DNA of 64,000 bases from Pseudomonas frederiksbergensis (GCF_001952935.1 NZ_CP018319.1:4174001-4238000); one strand, 5' to 3'. Positions 42,609 to 51,840 are shown, numbered from the stretch's first letter. The notes: generated by a model not told the origin, from the letters alone. A program made the numbers and translations.

Positions 42609-43667
42609 TCAGTGTGCCTTGAGGTTCTTCAGTTCAACCGAAGCCGCGCCTTCGGCAGCGGTGGAGATCTGACCGATGACCCAAGGCTGCTCGCCGGCTT
42701 CACGCAATACGTTCAGCGCGGTTTCAACATGCTCTTGAGCAACGCAGATGACCATGCCAACGCCGCAGTTCAGCACGCGGTGCATTTCGTTTTCGTCGAC
42801 GTTGCCTTTCTCTTGCAGCCAGTCGAACACCGCAGGACGGGTCCAGCTCGCGACGTCAACCACCGCTTGTGCGCCTTTTGGCAGAACGCGCGGGATGTTG
42901 TCCAGCAGGCCACCACCAGTGATGTGGGCCATGGCTTTGACCGCGCCGGTTTCCTTGATCAGCTTCAGCAGCGGCTTCACGTAGATGCGGGTCGGGGCCA
43001 TCAGCAGGTCGGTCAGCGGTTTGCCGTCGAGCTGGATGTTTTCGATGTCGGCACCGGACACTTCGATGATCTTGCGGATCAGCGAGTAGCCGTTGGAGTG
43101 CGGGCCGGAAGACGGCAGGGCGAGCAGGGCATCGCCGGCAGCGACTTTGGAACCGTCGATGATTTCGGATTTTTCCACGACGCCGACGCAGAAGCCGGCC
43201 AGGTCGTAGTCTTCACCTTCGTACATGCCTGGCATTTCAGCGGTTTCGCCGCCAACCAGGGAGCAGCCGGACAATTCACAGCCAGCGCCAATGCCGGTCA
43301 CGACCTGGGTCGCGGTTTCGACGTTGAGTTTGCCGGTGGCATAGTAGTCGAGGAAGAACAGCGGCTCGGCGCCGCAGACCACCAGGTCGTTCACGCACAT
43401 GGCAACCAGGTCGATGCCGATGCTGTCGTGCTTGTTCAGGTTCAGTGCCAGACGCAGCTTGGTGCCGACGCCGTCAGTACCGGAAACCAGCACTGGCTGT
43501 TTGTAGCCGGCCGGGATTTCGCAGAGGGCGCCGAAACCGCCCAGGCCGCCCATGACTTCCGGGCGCGCAGTGCGCTTGGCGACGCTCTTGATGCGTTCGA
43601 CCAATGCTTCACCGGCGTCGATGTCTACACCGGCGTCCTTGTAGCTCAGGGAGGGTTGCTTGCTCAT
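42609..43667 (-). CDS. purM: Phosphoribosylformylglycinamidine cyclo-ligase
   Basis: The 352-residue product begins MSKQPSLSYKDAGVDIDAGE and has LVSGTDGVGTKLRLAL, MCVNDLVVCGAEPLFFLDYY and HITGGGLLDNIPRVLPKG, typical AIR synthetase motifs. It closes the imidazole ring in purine synthesis. purM and purN form a tight operon. The ATG at 43667 is the family start. Confidence 0.97.
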   Translation of the reverse strand: MSKQPSLSYKDAGVDIDAGEALVERIKSVAKRTARPEVMGGLGGFGALCEIPAGYKQPVLVSGTDGVGTKLRLALNLNKHDSIGIDLVAMCVNDLVVCGAEPLFFLDYYATGKLNVETATQVVTGIGAGCELSGCSLVGGETAEMPGMYEGEDYDLAGFCVGVVEKSEIIDGSKVAAGDALLALPSSGPHSNGYSLIRKIIEVSGADIENIQLDGKPLTDLLMAPTRIYVKPLLKLIKETGAVKAMAHITGGGLLDNIPRVLPKGAQAVVDVASWTRPAVFDWLQEKGNVDENEMHRVLNCGVGMVICVAQEHVETALNVLREAGEQPWVIGQISTAAEGAASVELKNLKAH

Positions 43668-44049
43668 GATCCAGGCCTTTAGGGGGGATTCAGGGGTAAC
43701 GACCGAGTCCAGTGGGACCACCGAAACTGAAGAAGGCGATTGCCATCCGCGAATTTCAGGGTGCCCGGCTGTTGCCGGTCTGCGAAGGCGCGCGATTTTA
43801 TCAGGCTTGAGGGGCAGCGGCCATCCTCAGGCCGACAGCAGGGGCATATCCGCTTAAAAAAACCTTCATTGCCCGTGTTGGTCGCCTCCTTCATGGCTGT
43901 ATAAGGTATCGCTATTAACCGTCTATCGTTAGGACAGTGCAAAAACTTACCAGGGTCAGGTGAATGTTTTGCTGGGGGGCGTGGTCACAGCCTTGCTCAA
44001 TCCGGTTCACGCGGCCTGTTCCAGCCGCTCTTGTCGTCAGGAATCCGCC
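43668..44049. other. Divergent intergenic region, purM / DUF2066 gene
   Basis: No gene is supported. Weak promoter-like A/T-rich stretches are present near 43900-43925 (GGTATCGCTATTAACCG). I see no clear palindrome or riboswitch. An in-frame extension of the DUF2066 gene to 43960 exists but is unlikely, because a signal peptide starts at 44050. Confidence 0.5.
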
Positions 44050-45108
44050 ATGCGTTTTTTTTCTAGATTTTTGTTTGCGGGCTGTATGTCATTGGTCAGC
44101 CTGGCGAGTCATGCCGAAACCGTAAAAAATCTGTATCAGGTGCGTCAGCCTGTCAGTGGTCAAACCCCGGAAGTGCGCGATCAAGCGACCCAGCAAGCGC
44201 TGGAGACGCTGGTGTTGCGGCTGACCGGCGATCCCAAGGCTGCGCAAAGTCCGGGGTTGGCGGCACTGCGCAAGGATCCGCAGCAAATTATCAGTCAGTA
44301 CGGCTTTGACGCCGGCCCGCCGGAAGTGCTGAAGGTCGATTTCGACCCGGCCTCCACCGAGCAGGCATTGCGCCGTGCCGGGCTGTCGTTGTGGGGGGCG
44401 AACCGGCCTTCGATCCTCGGCTGGTGGTTGAACGATTCCACCGAGGGTTCGAGCCTGGTCGGCGATGGCCAGGCCAGTGCTGCGCCGTTGCGTCGAGCCG
44501 CGCAACACCGTGGCTTGCCGCTGCGTTTGCCGCTGGCCGATCTGAGCGAGCAGATCGTCGCCACCGCACCGAATCTGGAAGGTACGGACGCGACGCCACT
44601 GCGCGGGGCATCGGAGCGTTACAACGCGGATGCCTTGCTCGCGGTGCATGCGCGTGAAGAGGGCGGGCAGTGGCAGGCCAAGTGGAATTTGTGGCTCGGC
44701 GATAAAAAGGAGGCGGGCAGCGTGCAGGGCGCGGATCAGGCCGCGGTGGCCGATGCGGTGATGCTGGCGGTCAGTCAGCGGCTGGCACCGCGGTTTGTCG
44801 TCAAACCGGGGGCTTCGGGCGAACAATTGCTCGAAGTGCAGGGCATGAATCTGGAACATTACGCGGCGCTTGGGCGCTTGCTGGAACCGTTTGGTGCGCG
44901 CCTGCAAAGTGTCGACGGCGACCGGATTCTTTATCGGGTCAACGGCAGTGCCGAACAGTTGAAGGCGCAATTGTCGCTGGCCAGGTTGCAGGAAGTTCCA
45001 GCGGGTGAGGCACCAGCCCCCGCCACCCCCGTTCAACCGGCCGTCGGTTCGACACCGGCCGTAGCGCCAACGCCGGCACCGACGCCGCAGCTGCGTTTCC
45101 GTTGGTAA
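44050..45108 (+). CDS. Exported DUF2066 protein
   Basis: The 352-residue product has a signal peptide (MRFFSRFLFAGCMSLVSLAS, cleavage near SHA-ETVK), the DUF2066 core (NLYQVRQPVSGQTPEVRDQA, GGWWLN-type segment SILGWWLNDSTE), and a C-terminal Pro/Ala-rich low-complexity tail. Function unknown. AGGA lies upstream of the ATG. The order purM / DUF2066 / PerM / hda is conserved in Pseudomonas. Confidence 0.9.
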   Translation: MRFFSRFLFAGCMSLVSLASHAETVKNLYQVRQPVSGQTPEVRDQATQQALETLVLRLTGDPKAAQSPGLAALRKDPQQIISQYGFDAGPPEVLKVDFDPASTEQALRRAGLSLWGANRPSILGWWLNDSTEGSSLVGDGQASAAPLRRAAQHRGLPLRLPLADLSEQIVATAPNLEGTDATPLRGASERYNADALLAVHAREEGGQWQAKWNLWLGDKKEAGSVQGADQAAVADAVMLAVSQRLAPRFVVKPGASGEQLLEVQGMNLEHYAALGRLLEPFGARLQSVDGDRILYRVNGSAEQLKAQLSLARLQEVPAGEAPAPATPVQPAVGSTPAVAPTPAPTPQLRFRW

Positions 45109-45145
45109 GTTTTCTTTCTTTATATAGATGCATATGGAGTGGTAC

Positions 45146-46219
45146 ATGGCCGATACGCGGCGTTGGTTCTGGTTGGGTGGGGTGGTTCTGCTCTGCGTGT
45201 TTGTCTGGTTGTTGCATCCGATCCTGACCCCGTTCCTGATCGCATTGCTGCTGGCCTATCTGTTCGACCCGCTGGTGGATCGGCTGGAGAAGGCCGGCCT
45301 GTCCCGGACCTGGGGCGTGGTGGCGGTGTTTACGCTGTTTACCTTGATCTTCACGGCATTGCTGTTGGTGTTGATACCCATGCTCGCCAAGCAGTTGTTT
45401 CGCTTGTATGAGCTGACGCCGCAGATGCTCGATTGGTTGCAGCACACTGCATTGCCATGGGCGCAATCGAAATTCGGACTGTCGGATAATTTCTGGAAGT
45501 TCGACAAGCTCAAGGCTGCGATCAGTGAGCACATGGGCCAGACCACTGACATCGTCGGAGTGGTGCTGAGTCAGGCAACGGCCTCCGGCCTTGCATTGAT
45601 TGGCTTGCTGGCGAATCTGGTGCTGATCCCGGTAGTAGTCTTCTATCTGCTGCGGGACTGGGACCTGATGATGGCCAAGATCCGCAGCCTGCTGCCCCGT
45701 GACCGCGAAGAGCGGGTTATGACCCTGGCAGGTGAATGCCATGAAGTGCTCGGTGCGTTCGTGCGCGGGCAGTTGCTGGTGATGGTGGCGTTGGGCGTGA
45801 TCTACGCGGCCGGCCTGATGTTGATCGGGCTGGAGCTGGGGCTGTTGATCGGGTTGATTGCCGGTCTGGCGGCGATCGTGCCGTACATGGGGTTCGTCAT
45901 CGGGATCGGCGCGGCCTTGATTGCCGGTCTGTTCCAGTTCGGCGGCGATCTGTATCCCCTGTTCGGTATCGTCGCGGTGTTTATGGTGGGGCAGGCGCTG
46001 GAAGGCATGGTGCTCACGCCATTGTTGGTGGGGGACAAGATCGGTCTGCACCCGGTGGCGGTGATCTTCGCGATTCTGGCTGGGGGCGAGCTGTTCGGAT
46101 TTACCGGCGTGCTGCTGGCGCTGCCGGTGGCGGCTGTGATCATGGTGCTGGTGCGCCATATGCATGATTTGTATAAAGATTCTGATATGTACAGCGGTGT
46201 TGATGAGTCCGGGATTTAA
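45146..46219 (+). CDS. AI-2E/PerM family transporter
   Basis: The 357-residue membrane protein has about eight helices and family signatures HPILTPFLIALLLAYLFDPL, VVFYLLRDWDLMMAKIRSLL-PRDRE and GLIAGLAAIVPYMGFVIGIG. Members export varied small solutes or act as Na+/H+ antiporters; the substrate is unknown. GGAG lies 7 nt before the ATG at 45146; the earlier in-frame ATGs at 45128 and 45134 are less favoured. Confidence 0.9.
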   Translation: MADTRRWFWLGGVVLLCVFVWLLHPILTPFLIALLLAYLFDPLVDRLEKAGLSRTWGVVAVFTLFTLIFTALLLVLIPMLAKQLFRLYELTPQMLDWLQHTALPWAQSKFGLSDNFWKFDKLKAAISEHMGQTTDIVGVVLSQATASGLALIGLLANLVLIPVVVFYLLRDWDLMMAKIRSLLPRDREERVMTLAGECHEVLGAFVRGQLLVMVALGVIYAAGLMLIGLELGLLIGLIAGLAAIVPYMGFVIGIGAALIAGLFQFGGDLYPLFGIVAVFMVGQALEGMVLTPLLVGDKIGLHPVAVIFAILAGGELFGFTGVLLALPVAAVIMVLVRHMHDLYKDSDMYSGVDESGI

Positions 46220-46360
46220 GAGCGGCTGATCAACCATCGCGGCCAGCCTGGTGCATTGCCGGGCTGGCCCGAATCCCTCGCGCGGCTGTCACCTGCGCCG
46301 CCAAAGAAACTGTCATAAAACCAGGGTGTTAACGCAAACCTTTGATTTTGCTTGTGGTCT

Positions 46361-46375
46361 GTCGCATTGTGCGAC
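46361..46375. promoter_or_regulatory. Inverted repeat upstream of hda
   Basis: GTCGCA-TTG-TGCGAC is a perfect 6+6 inverted repeat. It overlaps a possible -35 (TTGTGC, 46367) with TATAAA at 46388, though the 15-bp spacer is short. Possibly a control site. Confidence 0.35.
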
Positions 46376-46449
46376 CCGCCTCACGGGTATAAACTTCGCA
46401 AACTTTACACAGAGGCCACTAACGGTTCCTTTGGAACTGTTCAGTCAGC

Positions 46450-47154
46450 ATGAAACCGATTCAGCTGCCCCTAGGTGTGCGTCTGCGTGATGACGCTACC
46501 TTTATCAATTACTATCCAGGCGCCAATGCCGCTGCACTCGGCTATGTCGAGCGGCTATGCGAAGCCGACGCCGGCTGGACCGAAAGCCTGATTTATCTCT
46601 GGGGCAAGGACGGGGTAGGGCGTACGCACTTGTTGCAGGCGGCCTGCCTGCGCTTCGAGCAACTGGGAGAGCCGGCGGTGTATTTGCCGTTGGCCGAACT
46701 GCTCGATCGCGGTATCGCGATCCTTGACAACCTCGAACAGTACGAACTGGTCTGCCTGGATGATTTGCAGGCGGTGGCTGGTCGGGCGGATTGGGAAGAG
46801 GCGTTGTTTCATCTGTTCAATCGTCTGCGTGACAGCGGTCGGCGCCTGCTGATCGCCGCATCGACCTCCCCGCGTGAACTGCCAGTGAAGCTGGCGGACC
46901 TCAAATCCCGTCTGACCCTGGCGCTGATCTTTCAGATGCGTCCGCTCTCCGATGAAGACAAATTGCGTGCCTTGCAACTGCGCGCCTCGCGTCGTGGCCT
47001 GCACCTGACCGATGAAGTCGGGCATTTCATCTTGACCCGCGGTACGCGCAGCATGAGTGCGCTTTTCGAGCTGCTTGAACGTCTCGATCAGGCTTCCCTC
47101 CAGGCTCAACGCAAGCTGACCATCCCGTTCCTGAAAGAAACGCTAGGCTGGTGA
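46450..47154 (+). CDS. hda: DnaA-homologue regulator of replication initiation
   Basis: The 234-residue AAA+ protein has the clamp-binding N-terminus MKPIQLPLGVRLRDDATFIN, Walker A LWGKDGVGRTHLLQAA (Arg in place of Lys, as in other Hda), Walker B ELVCLDDLQAV and sensor 2 GTRSMSALFELLERLD. It lacks the DnaA DNA-binding domain. With the beta clamp it promotes hydrolysis of DnaA-ATP. Confidence 0.95.
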   Translation: MKPIQLPLGVRLRDDATFINYYPGANAAALGYVERLCEADAGWTESLIYLWGKDGVGRTHLLQAACLRFEQLGEPAVYLPLAELLDRGIAILDNLEQYELVCLDDLQAVAGRADWEEALFHLFNRLRDSGRRLLIAASTSPRELPVKLADLKSRLTLALIFQMRPLSDEDKLRALQLRASRRGLHLTDEVGHFILTRGTRSMSALFELLERLDQASLQAQRKLTIPFLKETLGW

Positions 47155-47368
47155 AAACCAAGGCCTGTAGCGGGTTTCGGCAAATTTCAGGCGTCAAGAA
47201 ATCCGCTTTCCTACAGGGTTGCAGGCTGCGCGAACGTCTAAAACGGGCTTAAGCGCTTAGATGTAAACGCGAAACCAAGAAGTCACATAAAGGTCGATTG
47301 AATTTGCAAATGAGTTTGATAGTAGGCATAGTCTCGGCTTCTTAGAACTATCAGCCACGGTCGTGCCC

Positions 47369-48016
47369 ATGCTAAATCGCTTTGCACCCCTCGTGCCTCT
47401 CGCACTCGTCACCCTGTTGTTCGGTTGCGCTGCTCACTCTCCAGTGTCCCAGCAAGAGCAACAACAGCAGGTCAAAAACTCTGCTACCGCCCAATCTTCC
47501 GTTCTTTATCAACAAGCGCTTGAGCAGGAAGAAGCGGCCAGCGAAAAAGAACTGGCAGACTTCGCCGGCGGCAAGTCGTATCAGCTTCCGGTTCTGGCCG
47601 ACAGCATCCTTGAACGCGGCATGTCCCTGATCGGTACCCGTTACCGTTTCGGCGGCACCTCCGAAGCAGGATTTGATTGCAGCGGCTTCATCGGTTACCT
47701 GTTTCGTGAAGAAGCCGGCCTGAACCTGCCACGTTCCACCCGCGAAATGATCAACGTCGACGCTCCGCTGGTTTCTCGCAGCAAACTGGAGCCGGGCGAC
47801 TTGCTGTTTTTCGCCACCAATGGCCGTCGCGGCCGCGTCAGTCACGCCGGGATCTACCTGGGTGACAACCAGTTCATCCATTCCAGCAGCCGTCGTAGTG
47901 GTGGTGTGCGGATCGATAGCCTGGGCGACAGCTACTGGAGCAAGACTTTCATCGAAGCCAAACGCGCGCTCGCGATGGCACCGGCGACGGCCCCGATCGT
48001 CACGGCGCGCAAGTAA
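47369..48016 (+). CDS. NlpC/P60 lipoprotein 1
   Basis: The 215-residue product has a lipobox (LLFGC, lipid Cys20), a Gln-rich linker, and an NlpC/P60 cysteine-peptidase domain: catalytic C104 in GFDCSGFIGYLFREE and H159 in RVSHAGIYLGD. It probably cleaves peptidoglycan stem peptides. A GTG at 47363 in frame is an alternative start. A paralogue follows downstream on the same strand. Confidence 0.9.
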   Translation: MLNRFAPLVPLALVTLLFGCAAHSPVSQQEQQQQVKNSATAQSSVLYQQALEQEEAASEKELADFAGGKSYQLPVLADSILERGMSLIGTRYRFGGTSEAGFDCSGFIGYLFREEAGLNLPRSTREMINVDAPLVSRSKLEPGDLLFFATNGRRGRVSHAGIYLGDNQFIHSSSRRSGGVRIDSLGDSYWSKTFIEAKRALAMAPATAPIVTARK

Positions 48017-48050
48017 GCGGACAGTTTGTAAGGTGAACTTAAAGTCTTAC

Positions 48051-48078
48051 TTGAAGTTTGCCCCGTAGCAGCTAGAAT
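48051..48078 (+). promoter_or_regulatory. Promoter of the second NlpC gene
   Basis: TTGAAG (48051-48056), a 16-bp spacer, and TAGAAT (48073-48078) form a good sigma-70 match 103 bp before the ATG. Confidence 0.55.
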
Positions 48079-48098
48079 CCTGATCTATTATTGATGGC

Positions 48099-48129
48099 AA
48101 ACCGCCTGCGTCCTGTGCAGGCGGTTTTC
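48099..48129 (+). terminator. Terminator-like hairpin between the NlpC genes
   Basis: AAACCGCCTGC / GCAGGCGGTTTT with a 7-nt loop and T-run would terminate the first nlpC transcript. It lies downstream of the candidate promoter at 48051, so it would also be in the leader of the second gene. Confidence 0.8.
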
Positions 48130-48180
48130 TTTTCTGCGCCCCTGCAGAAAAAGCCGCAGCCAGATCAGGATGTTCTGCCT

Positions 48181-48717
48181 ATGTCGACGTCGGCCCGCCT
48201 CGCAATCATGTTCTTCGCAGCGCTGCTCAGTGCCTGCGCCAGCCGTACACCGCCACCTGCACCGGTGGTTCGCGCGCCGATTGTTTTCAGTTCCTCCCAA
48301 GCATTCTCCCCAGAGGCAGAAGACGTCTTGTTCCGCGCGCTCGGCCTGGTAGGCACGCCGTATCGCTGGGGTGGCAACACGCCGGATTCGGGTTTCGATT
48401 GCAGCGGGCTGATCGGTTATGTCTACCGTGATGTCACCGGCATTTCCCTGCCGCGGACCACGCGCGAGATGATCGGCATGCAGGCGGCCAGCGTGGGCAA
48501 GGAAGGCCTGCAAACCGGTGATCTGATCTTCTTCGCCACCAATGGCGGTTCTCAGGTCAGCCACGCCGGGATCTACGTCGGCGAAGGTCGCTTCGTCCAT
48601 GCGCCAGCCACCGGCGGCACGGTGAAGCTCGACAGCTTGTCCAAAGCTTACTGGCAGAAAGCCTATCTGAGCGCCAAGCGCGTCTTGCAACCTGAGCACT
48701 TGGCACGCAATCCCTAA
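48181..48717 (+). CDS. NlpC/P60 lipoprotein 2
   Basis: The 178-residue product has a lipobox (LLSAC, lipid Cys19), a short Pro-rich linker, and the NlpC/P60 domain with C74 in GFDCSGLIGYVYRDV and H128 in QVSHAGIYVGEGRF. It is a shorter paralogue of the gene at 47369. The ATG at 48181 begins a proper lipoprotein signal; the longer frame from 48091 runs through the terminator hairpin. Confidence 0.9.
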   Translation: MSTSARLAIMFFAALLSACASRTPPPAPVVRAPIVFSSSQAFSPEAEDVLFRALGLVGTPYRWGGNTPDSGFDCSGLIGYVYRDVTGISLPRTTREMIGMQAASVGKEGLQTGDLIFFATNGGSQVSHAGIYVGEGRFVHAPATGGTVKLDSLSKAYWQKAYLSAKRVLQPEHLARNP

Positions 48718-48732
48718 AGGGCAGAGGTTGTC

Positions 48733-49386
48733 ATGACCGCTCGCACACTCAATCTCGACGATTCCCTGTATCAATACCTGCTCGACGTTTCCCTGCGCGA
48801 AACGCCGTTGCTCAAGCGTTTGCGTGACGAAACCCAGGCGCTGCCCATGGCTCGCTGGCAGGTGGCGCCGGAGCAGGGGCAATTCCTCGCGCTATTGGTG
48901 AAACTCATCGGTGCCAGGCGCCTGCTGGAAATCGGTACTTTCACCGGTTACAGCGCGTTGTGCATGGCGGCTGCGCTGCCGGATGACGGTTCGCTGATCT
49001 GCTGTGACATTCCCGGTGACTACAACGCCACCGCGCGCCGTTACTGGCAGGAAGCGGGACTTGCCGCGCGGATCGATCTGCGTTTGGCGCCCGCGCTGGA
49101 AACCCTGGCTCAGCTGGATCAGCCAGAGTCATTCGACCTGATCTTTATCGATGCCGACAAAGCCAACTACCCCCTTTACCTGGAGCATGCATTGCGTCTG
49201 CTGCGCGTCGGCGGGCTGGCGGTGTTTGATAACACGCTGTGGAGTGGTCGGGTGCTTGAGGACAATCCCGAGAGTGAAGACACCCGAGCCATCCAGGCGC
49301 TCAATTGCGCCTTGAAGGATGACTCGCGTGTGGATTTGTCGCTGTTGCCGTTGGGGGATGGGCTCACACTCTGCCGCAAGCGCTGA
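48733..49386 (+). CDS. Class I SAM-dependent O-methyltransferase
   Basis: The 217-residue product resembles the catechol/caffeoyl-CoA O-methyltransferase family: LLEIGTFTGYSALCMAAALP binds SAM, and metal and catalytic residues lie in FDLIFIDADKANYPLYLEHA and DNTLWSGRVLE. The acceptor substrate is unknown. It starts 15 bp after the NlpC gene and probably belongs to its transcript. Confidence 0.9.
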   Translation: MTARTLNLDDSLYQYLLDVSLRETPLLKRLRDETQALPMARWQVAPEQGQFLALLVKLIGARRLLEIGTFTGYSALCMAAALPDDGSLICCDIPGDYNATARRYWQEAGLAARIDLRLAPALETLAQLDQPESFDLIFIDADKANYPLYLEHALRLLRVGGLAVFDNTLWSGRVLEDNPESEDTRAIQALNCALKDDSRVDLSLLPLGDGLTLCRKR

Positions 49387-49396
49387 ACGCGGTTCT

Positions 49397-49486
49397 TGTG
49401 GAAGCGGGCTTGCTCGCGAATAGCGGTGGGTCAGGCAAGTTCAATGTCGGGTGTACCGGCCTCATCGCGAGCAGGCTCGCTCCCAC
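49397..49486. repeat. REP pair (REPIN)
   Basis: The left arm TGTGGAAGCGGGCTTGCTCG carries one substitution (GGAAG for GGGAG); the right arm is CATCGCGAGCAGGCTCGCTC. The arms are from different sub-variants. It lies between convergent genes and is the only termination-type structure there. Confidence 0.9.
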
Positions 49487-49504
49487 AGTTGATGTGTATT
49501 GCAG

Positions 49505-50812
49505 TTATTGAGCCGCCGACACGCGCCACACCTTGTTGCCCACGTCATCCGCCACCAACAAATCCCCCTGCTGATCAATCACTACACCCACCGGCCGGCC
49601 CATGGCTTTTTCCTCGTTATTGAGGAAGCCAGTGAGCACATCAATCGGCGGCCCGCTCGGTTTCCCTGCGCTGAACGGTACGAAAATCACTTTGTAGCCA
49701 CTGTGCGGTTTACGGTTCCATGACCCATGCTGGCCGATGAATGCTCCTTCCTTGAATTGCGCCGGCAGTCTGTTGCCTTCAGCGAACGTCAGGCCCAACG
49801 AGGCGGTATGCGGGCCGACCGCGTAGTCCGGCGCAATGGCCTTGGCCACCAGGTCGGGGTTTTGCGGCTTGACGCGAACATCGACATGCTGACCGTAATA
49901 ACTGTAAGGCCAGCCGTAAAACCCGCCGTCCTTCACTGAAGTGATGTAATCCGGCACCAAATCGCTGCCGATTTCGTCGCGCTCATTGACCGCTGTCCAC
50001 AATGCGCCGCTGCGAGGTTCCCAGGCCAGGCCGTTTGGATTACGAATCCCCGAGGCGAAGATCCGATGATTACCGGTGGCGCGATCCACTTCCCAGATTG
50101 CCGCGCGACCTTCCTCCTGATCCATGCCGTTTTCACCGACGTTGCTGTTCGAGCCCACGGTGACGTACAGCTTGCTGCCGTCCTTGCTGGCGATAACGTT
50201 TTTGGTCCAGTGGTGATTCAGCGTCCCGCCCGGCAGGTCGATCACCTTCATCGGCTGTGACTTGATCGCCGTCTCGCCGTTTTCATAGTGGAAGCGCAGC
50301 AAGCGGTCCGTGTCGGCGACGTACAGGTCATTGCCGACCAGGGTCATGCCGAAGGGCGAGTTGAGGTTTTCCAGGAACACCGTACGGGTTTCGGCGATGC
50401 CGTCGTGGTCCTTGTCCCGCAGCAGCGTGATGCGGTTCGGGCTCGGTACGCCGGCGCCGGCACGGCCCATGACTTTGCCCATGATCCAGCCACGAATGCC
50501 GGCATCGGGTTTGGCGGGTGCGTTGGTTTCGGCGACCAGCACGTCGCCGTTGGGCAGCACGTAGAGCCAGCGCGGGTGATCGAGGCCTTCGGCAAAAGCC
50601 ACCACCTGAGTTCCTGTCGCGGCGATAGGTTTTGCGCCGTCCGGCCAGCCGATCGCCGGGGCGATGTTCACCGTCGGGATCAGGGTCTTGTTCGGTTCTG
50701 GCAGCTTGGGCGATGGGCCGGTGCCGTCGGAGACTTGCAGCCTGGCGGTTTCACCACAGGCGGCAAGCCCTCCGGCGAGCACGATGACGAGAGCGAGCTG
50801 AGGCTTGCGCAT
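49505..50812 (-). CDS. PQQ-dependent-type sugar (sorbosone-like) dehydrogenase lipoprotein
   Basis: The 435-residue product has a lipobox (GGLAAC), a beta-propeller of the glucose/sorbosone dehydrogenase type (NLNSPFGMTLVGNDLYVADT, VTVGSNSNVGENGMDQEEGR, IFASGIRNPNGLAWEPRSGA) and a C-terminal FIGQHGSWNRKPHSGYKVIF with the conserved HGSWNR. It probably oxidises a sugar or aldehyde in the periplasm using PQQ; the true substrate is unknown. Confidence 0.87.
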   Translation of the reverse strand: MRKPQLALVIVLAGGLAACGETARLQVSDGTGPSPKLPEPNKTLIPTVNIAPAIGWPDGAKPIAATGTQVVAFAEGLDHPRWLYVLPNGDVLVAETNAPAKPDAGIRGWIMGKVMGRAGAGVPSPNRITLLRDKDHDGIAETRTVFLENLNSPFGMTLVGNDLYVADTDRLLRFHYENGETAIKSQPMKVIDLPGGTLNHHWTKNVIASKDGSKLYVTVGSNSNVGENGMDQEEGRAAIWEVDRATGNHRIFASGIRNPNGLAWEPRSGALWTAVNERDEIGSDLVPDYITSVKDGGFYGWPYSYYGQHVDVRVKPQNPDLVAKAIAPDYAVGPHTASLGLTFAEGNRLPAQFKEGAFIGQHGSWNRKPHSGYKVIFVPFSAGKPSGPPIDVLTGFLNNEEKAMGRPVGVVIDQQGDLLVADDVGNKVWRVSAAQ

Positions 50813-50879
50813 GCTGATCTTCCCTATGAATGCAGTGAGCTAATCAATAGAGAAGTGCAGTGCGCGATGGTTCAACCGG

Positions 50880-51464
50880 TCAGCCGCGGGCTTCCTTGAA
50901 CAGCACGGCGATGCCGGGGTGATAGTTGCCGGTTTCGTTGCGCAACTTGCGATAGGCATAGGGGAAGTACCAGGCCACTGCGCAGGTGTGTTCCTTTTGC
51001 AGGTCGTCGACCATGTCCTGGAGTTCTTCCGGGGTGGCGCTTTGTTGGGCTTTTTGCGGCGCAACGAACAGGCAGCCGAGTTTCAGGTCGCTGGCGTAAC
51101 TGATGCGTTTGGCTTCGCTGGTGATGTCCTGCAACGCTTGAGTCAGGTTCAGGTTGTTGACCCGTGGCCAGCGCTGGGTCGCCTGAAGGTAAGTGCGTTC
51201 TTCGCTGCCCGAGATAAACAGATCGGCGCGGCTATTGCGTTCGCCTTCTTCGATCTGTTTACGAGTTGGTGTTTGCTGCAGCGTAACCATTTCCGCCATC
51301 CAGGCCGCGGCGGACAGCAAGCTCAGATTGGCTTTTTCGTCGAACCAGTAAGGCGTGTCGTTATCGCCGCGCACGGCGTTGTAGCGGTCGATACAGTCAA
51401 ACCAGCGTTCCAGCACCGGTCGCAGGAATTCCAGCTTCGGATTGCTGATGATCATGCCTTGCAT
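50880..51464 (-). CDS. Unrecognised conserved protein
   Basis: The 194-residue product has no signal peptide or membrane helix. It is mixed alpha/beta with segments LERWFDCIDRYNAVRGDNDT, WFDEKANLSLLSAAAWMAEM and AVAWYFPYAYRKLRNETG, and ends soon after. AAGGGTGAG precedes the ATG at 51464. Spacing, codon usage and a proper ribosome site show it is real. I cannot assign a family. It lies upstream of, and on the same strand as, the sugar dehydrogenase gene, 67 bp away. Confidence 0.75.
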   Translation of the reverse strand: MQGMIISNPKLEFLRPVLERWFDCIDRYNAVRGDNDTPYWFDEKANLSLLSAAAWMAEMVTLQQTPTRKQIEEGERNSRADLFISGSEERTYLQATQRWPRVNNLNLTQALQDITSEAKRISYASDLKLGCLFVAPQKAQQSATPEELQDMVDDLQKEHTCAVAWYFPYAYRKLRNETGNYHPGIAVLFKEARG

Positions 51465-51633
51465 GTGGCTCACCCTTGTTATTGTGTTGTGAGATTGTGG
51501 CTCTTTGATATCACTGCTGGGAGTGTGGCACAAGATTGGCGTCAGATAATTGATCGACAGCAGTTATTCGCTCCCAGGCTGCCCGTCTTCAATTGACGCT
51601 CCATCCCCAACCCTCTAACCTTCGCGGCTTGTT

Positions 51634-51840
51634 TCAGGTGCTCTGTGACCTTGGTCGACAGAGTGAAACAGGGAAGCCGGTGAGTGACGCTCTTCAAGCG
51701 ACGAAGAGCCATGATCCCGGCGCTGCCCCCGCAACGGTAAATGAGTAAAAACTGCGCCTTGAGCCACTGTGTCGTCGACATGGGAAGGCGCGCAGTCAGG
51801 CAAATCGCCGCTCATGAGCCCGGAGACCGGCCTGATCCAT
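51634..51840 (+). ncRNA. Cobalamin (AdoCbl) riboswitch
   Basis: The conserved boxes occur in order: GTGAAACAGGGAAGCCGGTG at about 51664-51682, the GCTGCCCCCGCAACGGTAAA core at about 51723-51741, and the 3' B12-box element GAGCCCGGAGACCGGCCT at 51816-51833. An inverted repeat GGCATC / GATGCC (51846-51866) follows and may be part of the expression platform. It lies in the 5' leader of cobO, so the operon should be repressed by adenosylcobalamin. The gap 51465-51633 shows nothing else. Confidence 0.93.
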
